DNA from: an uncultured Litorilinea sp.
GTDB taxonomy: Bacteria > Chloroflexota > Anaerolineae > Caldilineales > Caldilineaceae
DNA: 5,437 bases
Assembly: GCA_946885925.1 (NCBI GenBank)
Contig: CAMPHP010000276.1
Location: 1-5,437, forward strand
Reading direction: 5' to 3'
Below, in pieces: positions 1 to 5,437 of this stretch. Position 1 is the stretch's first letter. Each line of letters begins with the position of its first letter. Both the position numbers and the translations under genes were made by a program. The notes beneath the pieces are model-generated. The model ran no database searches. It saw only the letters and a list, made by a program, of their open reading frames with translations, and was not told the origin of the DNA.

Positions 1-6
1 AAAAGT

Positions 7-10
7 AGGA
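7..10 (+). promoter_or_regulatory. Ribosome binding site of the fused dehydratase gene
   Basis: AGGA lies seven bases before the ATG at 18. It supports that start, which also begins the protein at the same point as PduC homologues (active-site offset of only one residue). Any promoter lies outside the window. Confidence 0.6.
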
Positions 11-17
11 ATAATCC

Positions 18-2252
18 ATGACTACATCGCGTCGCTTTGCCCTGCTTGCCGAACGCGAGATCAACAAAGAGACTTATGTCGAGCCGTGGGCTGAGGCGGG
101 CTTGATTGTGGTGGACAGCCCCCACGATCCGCAGCCGAGCCTGTGCATGGCAGATGGGCGCGTCGTGGAGATGGATGGCAAGCAGCGCGCCGATTTTGAT
201 GCGATTGATCTCTTTATTGCAGATCATAGCCTCGACTTAGAAGCTGCACCCGAAGCCATGTCTATCCCATCACGCGAAATAGCGCGCATGTTGGTGGACA
301 TTAATGTTCCGGCTTCCACTGTGCGCCGCCTGGCAGGAGGCTGCACCCCTGCCAAACTCACTGACATCATCCGCCACATGAATGTGTTGGAAATGATGAT
401 GGGTTTGGCAAAAATGCGTATCCGCCGCACCCCTGCCAACCAAGCGCACGTGACCAACTGGCGCGAGCATCCCGCCCTCCTGGCTGCTGATGCTGCGGAA
501 GCAGGGCTGCGTGGCTTTGCCGAGGTAGAGACAACCGTGCGCGTGGCGCGCAATGCGCCCTTTAATGCCCTGGCCGTGTTAGTGGGAACACAAACGGGTC
601 AAGGGGGTGTGCTTACCCAGTGCGCGGTCGAGGAAGCCCTGGGGCTGCGGCTGGCGATGAAGGGGCTGACCACCTATGCCGAAACCCTTTCGGTCTATGG
701 CACAGAACGCACCTTTGTTGACGGTGACGATACCCCCTGGTCAAAAGCCTTCCTCGCCGCGGCCTATGCCTCGCGCGGGGTCAAAGTGCGCTTTACCTCT
801 GGCACAGGCTCCGAGGCATTGATGGGCAACGCTGAAGGCTGCTCCATGCTCTATCTCGAAGCGCGCTGTGTGCATGTAGTGCGTGGTGCTGGCAGCCAGG
901 GTGTGCAAAATGGCTCGATTTCCTGCATTGCCCTGCCCGAATCGCTACCAGGAGGTGTGCGCGCCGTCTGTGCCGAGAATCTGCTAGCTTCCATGCTGGG
1001 GCTAGAGGTAGCATCGGGCAACGATGCATTAGCCTCCCATTCTGCGATTCGCAAAACTGCCAAGTTGATGTTGCAGTTCATCCCTGGCACAGACTTCATC
1101 TTCTCTGGCTATAGTGCTGTGCCGCGGCGAGACAATCTCTTTGGTGGTGGCAACTTTGATGCCGAGGATTTTGACGATTACAACGTTCTACAACGTGATA
1201 TGCAAGTAGATGGTGGCTTGCGTCCTGTTACCGAGGAGCAAGTGCTTGCCATCCGCCGCGAAGCTGCCGAGGCGATCCAAGCGATCTATGCCGAACTGGG
1301 CTTCCCAGAGATCACGCAGGAAGAAGTAGAAGCCGCAGCCACAGGCCATAGCAGCGACGACATGCCAGAGCGTGACCTCGTAGCCGATTTGGCCGCAGCC
1401 GATAAGTTTCTGGCAGGCGACCAGAACATGATCACCGTCGTCCAAGCACTTCAACGCCGCGGCTTCACCAAAACTGCCCACAATATCTTAGAAATGGGTC
1501 GGCAGCGTGTGGCTGGGGATTACCTGCAACCCTCGGCTATCTTTGACCGCAACTTCCATGTGCAAAGCGCGCTCAATGACGTGAATGACTACACTGGCCC
1601 AGGCACAGGCTATCGCGTGGAGAATGGCCGTTGGGAGGAGATCCAGCGTATTCCCCAGGCCAAGTCGCCCCGTGAATTTGTGGCAGACCAAATCGGCACG
1701 CCAATAGACAAGCTTGTGGAAGTTGGCCCAGCCAAACAGGGCAGTCGCCAAGAGGTGATCGTTGCCGTGGGGCCAGCCTTTGGCAAGGAGATGACCCGCA
1801 CCATCAACGGGCTAGACCATGAAGCTGTCCTCGCCGCCATTCTGACCGGCGTTGCCAAAGAAGGCTTGATTGCCCGCATTGTCAAAGTCAAGCATAGTTC
1901 CGACTGTGCCGCCATCGGGCATGTGGGTTCGGATCTCTCTGGCTCTGGCATTGCGATTGGGCTGCAATCGCGCGGCACCACCGTGATTCACAAAAAAGGG
2001 TTGGCCCGGCTCAACAACCTAGAGCTTTTCCCCCAGTCTCCGGCACTCACTCTAGAGACCTATGAGGCGATTGGGCGCAACGCCGCGCGCTATGCCAAGG
2101 GCGAACCGGCCCGGCCCATTGGCGTCAAGATTGATAACTGGGCACGCCTTAAGCTGATTGTAAAGACCGCGCTGCTCCATCGTCGCGAGACCGAGCAAAT
2201 CAGCGATGAACCACCAGTGGAACTCTTCTTTGATTGGGAGCCAGATGCATGA
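18..2252 (+). CDS. pduCD: B12-dependent propanediol/glycerol dehydratase, fused large and medium subunits
   Basis: Predicted to dehydrate 1,2-diols to aldehydes (1,2-propanediol to propanal, glycerol to 3-hydroxypropanal) by adenosylcobalamin radical chemistry in the cytosol. Residues 1 to about 550 match the PduC large subunit. Aligned by eye to remembered K. oxytoca PduC with a one-residue offset, the metal/substrate ligands Q142, E171, E222, Q297 and S363 and the catalytic H144 and D336 are all present. K. oxytoca Q336 is replaced by A337. Residues about 565-744 match the PduD medium subunit, which helps bind cobalamin: VGPAFG (584-589), the SGSGI to TTVIH block (641-658), LELFPQSP (668-675) and NAARYAK (688-694). 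PduC and PduD are usually separate proteins; here a linker of about 12-15 residues joins them and PduD's N-terminal extension is absent. The ATG has an AGGA ribosome site at 7-10. The gene overlaps the small-subunit gene by four bases. Family assignment is very secure; diol versus glycerol preference is not. Confidence 0.96.
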   Translation: MTTSRRFALLAEREINKETYVEPWAEAGLIVVDSPHDPQPSLCMADGRVVEMDGKQRADFDAIDLFIADHSLDLEAAPEAMSIPSREIARMLVDINVPASTVRRLAGGCTPAKLTDIIRHMNVLEMMMGLAKMRIRRTPANQAHVTNWREHPALLAADAAEAGLRGFAEVETTVRVARNAPFNALAVLVGTQTGQGGVLTQCAVEEALGLRLAMKGLTTYAETLSVYGTERTFVDGDDTPWSKAFLAAAYASRGVKVRFTSGTGSEALMGNAEGCSMLYLEARCVHVVRGAGSQGVQNGSISCIALPESLPGGVRAVCAENLLASMLGLEVASGNDALASHSAIRKTAKLMLQFIPGTDFIFSGYSAVPRRDNLFGGGNFDAEDFDDYNVLQRDMQVDGGLRPVTEEQVLAIRREAAEAIQAIYAELGFPEITQEEVEAAATGHSSDDMPERDLVADLAAADKFLAGDQNMITVVQALQRRGFTKTAHNILEMGRQRVAGDYLQPSAIFDRNFHVQSALNDVNDYTGPGTGYRVENGRWEEIQRIPQAKSPREFVADQIGTPIDKLVEVGPAKQGSRQEVIVAVGPAFGKEMTRTINGLDHEAVLAAILTGVAKEGLIARIVKVKHSSDCAAIGHVGSDLSGSGIAIGLQSRGTTVIHKKGLARLNNLELFPQSPALTLETYEAIGRNAARYAKGEPARPIGVKIDNWARLKLIVKTALLHRRETEQISDEPPVELFFDWEPDA

Positions 2253-2683
2253 CGCAAAACGGAAAAAAGGTTGAGGGAAAAGCATTTACCTATCCCCTCA
2301 TGGAGAGCGCAGAGGATAGTTTGACCGCGAGCAGCGGGCGCACGCTCAGCAGCATTACCTTAGATGCCGCCGCTGCAGGAGAGATAGACGCGACGGATCT
2401 ACAGGTGAGCGCCGCCACATTGGCCGCGCAAGCCGAACTAGCACATCAGGCAGGCTATCGCGAACTGGCACAAAATCTCCAGCGTGCCGCTGAATTGACC
2501 GCTGTACCCAATCAAGAGTTGCTGCGTATGTACGAATTGATGCGCCCAGGACGCTCGACTTATAGCCAGCTAACCGAAATGGCGGACCGGCTGGAGAACG
2601 AATTCAGCGCCCCAATCACTGCCGCATTTGTGCGCGAAGCAGCCGAGGTCTATCGCAGCCGCAATCTCCTCCGCCGCGATTGA
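2249..2683 (+). CDS. pduE: Propanediol/glycerol dehydratase small subunit
   Basis: Small (gamma) subunit of the B12-dependent diol dehydratase, expected to complex with the fused large-medium chain. The 144-residue product carries the family blocks: a YPL segment near residue 15, RAAELTAVP (79-87), RPGRST (99-104), and AAFVREAAEVY (125-135) close to the C-terminus. K. oxytoca PduE is about 173 residues. The difference is at the N-terminus, where the amphipathic stretch tied to microcompartment packing is missing. The ATG at 2249 is chosen because it overlaps the preceding stop as ATGA, a typical arrangement for translational coupling and fixed subunit stoichiometry. An in-frame TTG at 2234 would add five residues but is less likely. 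Confidence 0.95.
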   Translation: MTQNGKKVEGKAFTYPLMESAEDSLTASSGRTLSSITLDAAAAGEIDATDLQVSAATLAAQAELAHQAGYRELAQNLQRAAELTAVPNQELLRMYELMRPGRSTYSQLTEMADRLENEFSAPITAAFVREAAEVYRSRNLLRRD

Positions 2684-2711
2684 TCTCATTCCCCTGATCC
2701 CATTACACGAG

Positions 2712-3704
2712 ATGGCTACTCTTCTGGCACAGCTCGCGCCTCAGCGCAGCACCCAATATAGCGATTTGGTCAGTGTGCTGGCCCCGCACGAGTTGCAACT
2801 TAGCCCCTTGGGACAACAGATCACCAATCTGACACCCGTAGAGTTGGCAGGTCAAAGCTATTTACGTTTTGACCTGCCCGATCTGCCTGCGCCAGAGCAA
2901 ATGCAAGAACTGGGGCAGTTGGCAACAATCAGCGCTATCTTTGAATATGTCGAGCAACTTGGCGACCGGCCAGGGCCGTGGCTGCGCCCGCTTGATAGCG
3001 GCTTCAAACCGCTATTGCCACCAGAACTAGCCGCTGCCCGGCGCTACCGGGGCAAGACTAACGAATTACTCTCGCACTATCTGTGCAATCTTGCTCGTTA
3101 CAGCAGCAAGTTTGTCGACCAGTCGTGGAGTGAACTGCGCGTGCTTGACCCGCTGGCGGGAGGCGGTACTATTCTTTTCACAGCCATGATGTTGGGTGCA
3201 GAGGTTGCAGGGGTGGAGCAGGATGAGCAAGATGTGCGTACCACGGTGGCTTATATACGTCAATTTTGCCAGGAAGCAGGCATTGCTTGTCGCGTACAAG
3301 AGGAACGCTTACGCAAAGTGGGTCGCCGCACGACGCTCACGATAGGGAAGAACCCGCCCCGTCGCTGCATCCTTGCTCAGGGTCATACCGAACAAACCGC
3401 AGCATTCATCACGGGATTTAAGCCCCACTTCGTCATCACCGACCTCCCCTATGGCATCCAGCACTCAGGTCCACTTGTCGATCTGCTGACACACGGGCTG
3501 CCAGTCTGGACAAGCCTCCTACCTCCAGGTGGAACCCTCACCTATGCCTGGGATGCCACCCGCTTTACGCGCGCCGAGATGGTGAGCTTAGTAGAAACAA
3601 CCGCGCCGCTGGTGGTGCTCAATACCCCACCTTACGACCAACTTGCCCACCGCGTAGATCGCGTCATCAAACGGCGCGACATCCTGGTTGCCCGACGCAT
3701 CTAA
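2712..3704 (+). CDS. TRM11-like class I SAM-dependent methyltransferase
   Basis: Predicted 330-residue S-adenosylmethionine-dependent methyltransferase, probably acting on an RNA base amino group. It resembles the TRM11/UPF0020 group: RYRGKTNE at 111-118, the SAM-binding motif I DPLAGGGT at 146-153 after a hydrophobic strand, an acidic VEQDEQD segment after the next strand, and catalytic motif IV DLPYG at 244-248 followed by QHSG. A conserved-looking basic tail ends the protein. I see no THUMP domain, and residues 1-100 are not otherwise recognised. The ATG at 2712 leaves a 28-base gap after the small-subunit gene. The frame stays open upstream to a TTG at 2628 inside that gene and an ATT at 2679, so the start is uncertain; ribosome sites are weak at all of them. 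The close spacing suggests cotranscription with the dehydratase. The substrate (tRNA, rRNA or other) is unknown, and a DNA methyltransferase is less likely but not excluded. Confidence 0.82.
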   Translation: MATLLAQLAPQRSTQYSDLVSVLAPHELQLSPLGQQITNLTPVELAGQSYLRFDLPDLPAPEQMQELGQLATISAIFEYVEQLGDRPGPWLRPLDSGFKPLLPPELAAARRYRGKTNELLSHYLCNLARYSSKFVDQSWSELRVLDPLAGGGTILFTAMMLGAEVAGVEQDEQDVRTTVAYIRQFCQEAGIACRVQEERLRKVGRRTTLTIGKNPPRRCILAQGHTEQTAAFITGFKPHFVITDLPYGIQHSGPLVDLLTHGLPVWTSLLPPGGTLTYAWDATRFTRAEMVSLVETTAPLVVLNTPPYDQLAHRVDRVIKRRDILVARRI

Positions 3705-3756
3705 TACACTACTTGTCTCCGGAATTGAAATCTCCACTACAAAGATCCTTTGCGGA

Positions 3757-3770
3757 TAATTGCACAATTA
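3757..3770. promoter_or_regulatory. Candidate operator: perfect inverted repeat next to the -35 box
   Basis: TAATTG and CAATTA are exact inverted arms separated by CA. The repeat ends two bases before the -35 hexamer at 3773. A dimeric regulator binding here would touch RNA polymerase, as an activator or a repressor. The regulator family cannot be named, and a short AT-rich palindrome can also occur by chance or act as an UP-like element. Confidence 0.4.
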
Positions 3771-3772
3771 CT

Positions 3773-3801
3773 TTGACAGATAAGTTGCGTTTCCCTATAA
3801 T
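3773..3801 (+). promoter_or_regulatory. Perfect-consensus sigma-70 promoter
   Basis: TTGACA (3773-3778) and TATAAT (3796-3801) match the consensus at all twelve positions with the ideal 17-base spacer. Transcription would start near 3808 and run into the binding-protein gene at 4103. The gap separates two coding blocks on the same strand, so the substrate-binding protein gene probably has its own transcript. Such a strong core is often held in check by a repressor or leader control. Confidence 0.85.
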
Positions 3802-3914
3802 GTCGATGCTGTATCCCAGGTTTACCATAATGTTTGGCTATCACTCTTGAACACGCAAAACTCTTAAGGTGATTCAAGGCAGTTCGTTCTCCAAGACGTA
3901 AAAAGTAGTGGAAG

Positions 3915-3946
3915 GCGGTAACGTTCCCGTTCAGCCATACTACCGC
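3915..3946 (+). other. Possible stem-loop 1 in the leader
   Basis: GCGGTA (3915-3920) pairs exactly with TACCGC (3941-3946). The intervening 20 bases could hold a small internal ACG/CGT helix around TTCC. An alternative pairing of GTAGT (3905-3909) with ACTAC (3938-3942) would compete with it. Both were found by eye; no folding energy was computed. Confidence 0.35.
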
Positions 3947-3970
3947 ACCGTACCATCCAAGTGATCTTCT

Positions 3971-3996
3971 CGGCAGTCGTCTTATAGAGGCTGCTG
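3971..3996 (+). other. Possible stem-loop 2 in the leader
   Basis: CGGCAG (3971-3976) can pair with CTGCTG (3991-3996), including one G-U pair, closing a 14-base loop. It is a modest helix that could be fortuitous. Confidence 0.28.
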
Positions 3997-4024
3997 GTTG
4001 TCAATAGGGTAGTTTCTACGCTTG

Positions 4025-4041
4025 TGCGTGCTCCGCACGCA
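4025..4041 (+). other. Strong GC-rich hairpin in the leader
   Basis: TGCGTGC (4025-4031) pairs perfectly with GCACGCA (4035-4041) around a TCC loop, and a G-U pair can extend it. A competing register pairs GTGCGTGC (4024-4031) with GCATGCAC (4039-4046). No T-run follows, so it is not a standard intrinsic terminator. It lies about 60 bases upstream of the start codon and could act in attenuation, mRNA stability or translational control. Confidence 0.5.
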
Positions 4042-4100
4042 TGCACGGTATGACGGCTACCTTTGATCCACACAAATCGTTTTGTTTCCGAAGGAGATAG
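4041..4100 (+). CDS. Possible leader peptide (upstream ORF), 19 codons
   Basis: An ATG at 4041, with a second in-frame ATG at 4050, opens a 19-codon frame ending in TAG at 4098-4100, two bases before the next start codon. It runs through the Shine-Dalgarno of the binding-protein gene and ends in Arg-Arg-Arg. Its first base is the last paired base of the GC-rich hairpin. If translated it would couple to, or interfere with, initiation downstream. No good ribosome site precedes it, so it may be chance. Confidence 0.2.
   Translation: MHGMTATFDPHKSFCFRRR
4091..4096 (+). promoter_or_regulatory. Strong Shine-Dalgarno of the binding-protein gene
   Basis: AAGGAG sits six bases before the ATG at 4103. 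It fixes that start, which also places a complete export signal at the N-terminus. Confidence 0.88.
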
Positions 4101-4102
4101 TA

Positions 4103-5437
4103 ATGTCGAATCAAGAGCGTAACCCGCTCAATGCCGCCATCTCTCGCCGCCAAGCCCTCAAGTTGATGGGTGGATTGGCGGGGGTGGCGACACTTGCTGC
4201 CTGTGCTGCTCCAAGCGGACCGGGTGCAGCGCCTGCTACAGGCGACAGCGGTGCCGCGGCACCCGCTGGCGAGAATCCTAGCCTGCTGGTTGCTCACCGT
4301 CGCGAGTACTTTGCCGAGATGGAAACCATCTTCGCCGATGCTGTTAAGGCATGGGGCGCTGAGAACAATGTTGACATCGAAACCACCACGGTTGCTGCTG
4401 AAGCGAACCAGGACTTTGTACCCAAGTTGCTCGCTGAAGTGCAAGCTGGCAACCCGCCCAACCTGGTCTACCATGTGCGTTTGGTGCAGTTGCTTGTCGC
4501 TAACAATGCGTTAGAACCCGTAACTGAGACCGTCGATGAGTTGATTGAGATCTATGGCGAACCCGCCTTTGGTCAGAAGAACGCAGCTTTGATTGACGGC
4601 GTATGGTACGCCATTCCTTATATGATGAGTGGTGGGGGTCCATATGGACGTCGCAGCAAGTTTGAAGAAGCTGGTTTTGACCCGCTTACGCTGGAAACCT
4701 ATGAGCAACGCCGCGACGCATGTCTGGCGATGAGCGATCCTTCTGCTGACTTCTACGGCTGGGGCTTGACTTACAACACAGGTGGGGATGCCACAGGCTT
4801 CATTGAGCATGTTATCCAGAGTTGGGGTGGGCACTACACCAATGAGGATGTGAGCGAAGTCACCTTCAACTCACCTGAAACCATCGCAGCCATCGAGTTC
4901 CTCAACGAAATTTACACCAGCGAGACCTATGCACCCATGATCCCCCCTGGTGTTGCCAGTTGGAACGATTCCAGCAACAACGAGGCTTTCCTGGCGGGCA
5001 CGATTGGCTATACCAACAACTCAGCTAGCATCTATGCCAAGGCCAAGCAGGATGGCAACCCCATCTTCGAGGATATCCTTCGCTTCGATACCGCTATCGG
5101 CCCCACGGGTGAAAAGCTCGAGGCTGGTGGCGGTGGTCAGTTCAACATTCCCACAGGTGCCACACACCAGGATCTTGCCAAGGAGCTGTCAAAGCACATG
5201 CTCCAGCCGGACATCTTCTTGCCGATTTCACTGATTTCGGCAGGTCTCTTCCTCCCTGCCTATGATGCCTACTACTCGATGGACGAAGTGGTCACCGCGT
5301 ATGAGGAGGATCCGAACTTAGCCAGCATGGGACGTGCCACCTTGGGTACCCACGTCGGTGCCTCATGGCCTGCGCCGCCCAACCCGCTCTTCGATGCAAT
5401 TGCAGCCCAAGCTGTTCTCACCGACATGATGGCGCAA
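4103..5437 (+). CDS. ABC transporter substrate-binding lipoprotein (sugar type), 3' end outside window
   Basis: Extracellular solute-binding protein of the family 1 (sugar/oligosaccharide) type, expected to be membrane-anchored and to deliver its ligand to an ABC permease. The frame is open for 445 codons to the window end with no stop, so the C-terminus is missing; the family usually runs 420-560 residues. The N-terminus has a twin-arginine-like SRRQALK (14-20), a hydrophobic stretch, and the lipobox LAAC with Cys34 as the predicted lipidated residue. An Ala/Gly/Pro-rich linker of about 25 residues follows. Family-like segments include GNPPNLVYH (116-124), a Trp/Tyr-rich ligand region (near 160-260), AFLAGTIGY (295-303), and a GGGGQFNIP to ATHQDLAKEL segment typical of the C-terminal lobe. 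The gene has its own strong promoter and ribosome site, and permease genes probably follow. The substrate cannot be assigned; a sugar or polyol is the reasonable guess. Confidence 0.9.
   Translation, partial: MSNQERNPLNAAISRRQALKLMGGLAGVATLAACAAPSGPGAAPATGDSGAAAPAGENPSLLVAHRREYFAEMETIFADAVKAWGAENNVDIETTTVAAEANQDFVPKLLAEVQAGNPPNLVYHVRLVQLLVANNALEPVTETVDELIEIYGEPAFGQKNAALIDGVWYAIPYMMSGGGPYGRRSKFEEAGFDPLTLETYEQRRDACLAMSDPSADFYGWGLTYNTGGDATGFIEHVIQSWGGHYTNEDVSEVTFNSPETIAAIEFLNEIYTSETYAPMIPPGVASWNDSSNNEAFLAGTIGYTNNSASIYAKAKQDGNPIFEDILRFDTAIGPTGEKLEAGGGGQFNIPTGATHQDLAKELSKHMLQPDIFLPISLISAGLFLPAYDAYYSMDEVVTAYEEDPNLASMGRATLGTHVGASWPAPPNPLFDAIAAQAVLTDMMAQ

Larger units (their letters stand above)
3808..4102 (+). 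promoter_or_regulatory. Long, potentially structured 5' leader
   Basis: From the predicted start near 3808 to the ATG at 4103 the untranslated leader would be about 295 bases. It contains no convincing gene. Three possible stem-loops are visible (3915-3946, 3971-3996 and 4025-4041), and a short upstream ORF follows the last. I compared it by eye with cobalamin, TPP, T-box, c-di-GMP and glycine riboswitches and saw no match to their conserved cores. It may be an undescribed cis-regulatory RNA, a degenerate inserted sequence, or a plain long leader. Confidence 0.4.

Noticed and set aside
3740..3752. CAAAG-ATC-CTTTG inverted repeat as a terminator for the methyltransferase gene
   Set aside because: The stem is only five A/T-rich pairs and no T-run follows, so it does not meet intrinsic terminator criteria.
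3830..3850. Six-residue leader peptide frame starting at ATG 3830
   Set aside because: Very short, with only a weak AGG nine bases upstream and no regulatory codon run.
4020..4060. Possible group II intron domain V or intrinsic terminator at the GC-rich hairpin
   Set aside because: The loop is TCC rather than GAAA, the catalytic AGC triad and bulge are not apparent, no reverse transcriptase is nearby, and no T-run follows.
3864..4073. 69-codon minus-strand frame in the intergenic gap
   Set aside because: Composition looks like random translation, no family is recognisable, there is no ribosome site, and the region is better explained as the leader of the plus-strand gene.
3808..4102. Cobalamin riboswitch, expected by association with a B12 enzyme
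   Set aside because: The B12-box and the other conserved core segments are not visible, and the leader precedes a transporter gene rather than the dehydratase.
4016..4474. 152-codon minus-strand frame opposite the binding-protein start
   Set aside because: It lies mostly antisense to a clear coding gene and has no recognisable motif; long antisense frames are common in GC-rich genes.
4170..4514. 114-codon plus-strand frame inside the binding-protein gene
   Set aside because: It is an out-of-frame shadow: the main frame gives a coherent lipoprotein, while this one gives Arg/Leu/Ser-rich noise.
1..5437. CRISPR array, tRNA, rRNA, insertion sequence or phage att site
   Set aside because: No regularly spaced repeats, tRNA-like cloverleaf, transposase motif or flanking terminal repeats were seen on either strand.

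Overview
The window looks like bacterial chromosomal DNA of moderately high GC, coded throughout on the + strand. The last gene encodes a secreted sugar-type binding lipoprotein with a twin-arginine leader, a lipobox and a low-complexity Ala/Gly/Pro linker. That style, plus a fused B12-dependent diol dehydratase, suggests Chloroflexota (Anaerolineae/Caldilinea-like). This placement is inference from sequence style; an actinobacterial or other source is not excluded.

Region 1 (18-3704) is a tight three-gene cluster. The first gene is an adenosylcobalamin-dependent propanediol/glycerol dehydratase in which the large (PduC-like) and medium (PduD-like) subunits form one 744-residue chain. The second gene overlaps it by ATGA and encodes the small subunit (PduE-like). 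Together they supply a complete dehydratase. All the active-site residues I could align to the Klebsiella oxytoca enzyme are present, but the substrate-pocket Gln336 is Ala here. The N-terminal extensions that send PduD and PduE into bacterial microcompartments are missing, so a free cytosolic enzyme is likely. The third gene is a TRM11-like class I methyltransferase with no obvious link to diol metabolism. No reactivating factor (PduGH-like) or aldehyde-handling enzyme lies in the window; they may lie upstream.

Region 2 (3705-4102) is a 398-base non-coding gap. It has no clear intrinsic terminator. It does have a perfect sigma-70 consensus promoter (TTGACA, 17-base spacer, TATAAT) directly preceded by a perfect inverted repeat that could be an operator. 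The predicted transcript has an unusually long leader of about 295 bases with three possible stem-loops, and a 19-codon upstream ORF that ends two bases before the next gene.

Region 3 (4103-5437) is an ABC-transporter substrate-binding lipoprotein, open to the window end and so truncated by the window. It probably starts a separate transporter operon. Import of a sugar or polyol feeding a diol pathway (deoxysugars yield 1,2-propanediol) would fit, but the substrate cannot be read from the sequence.
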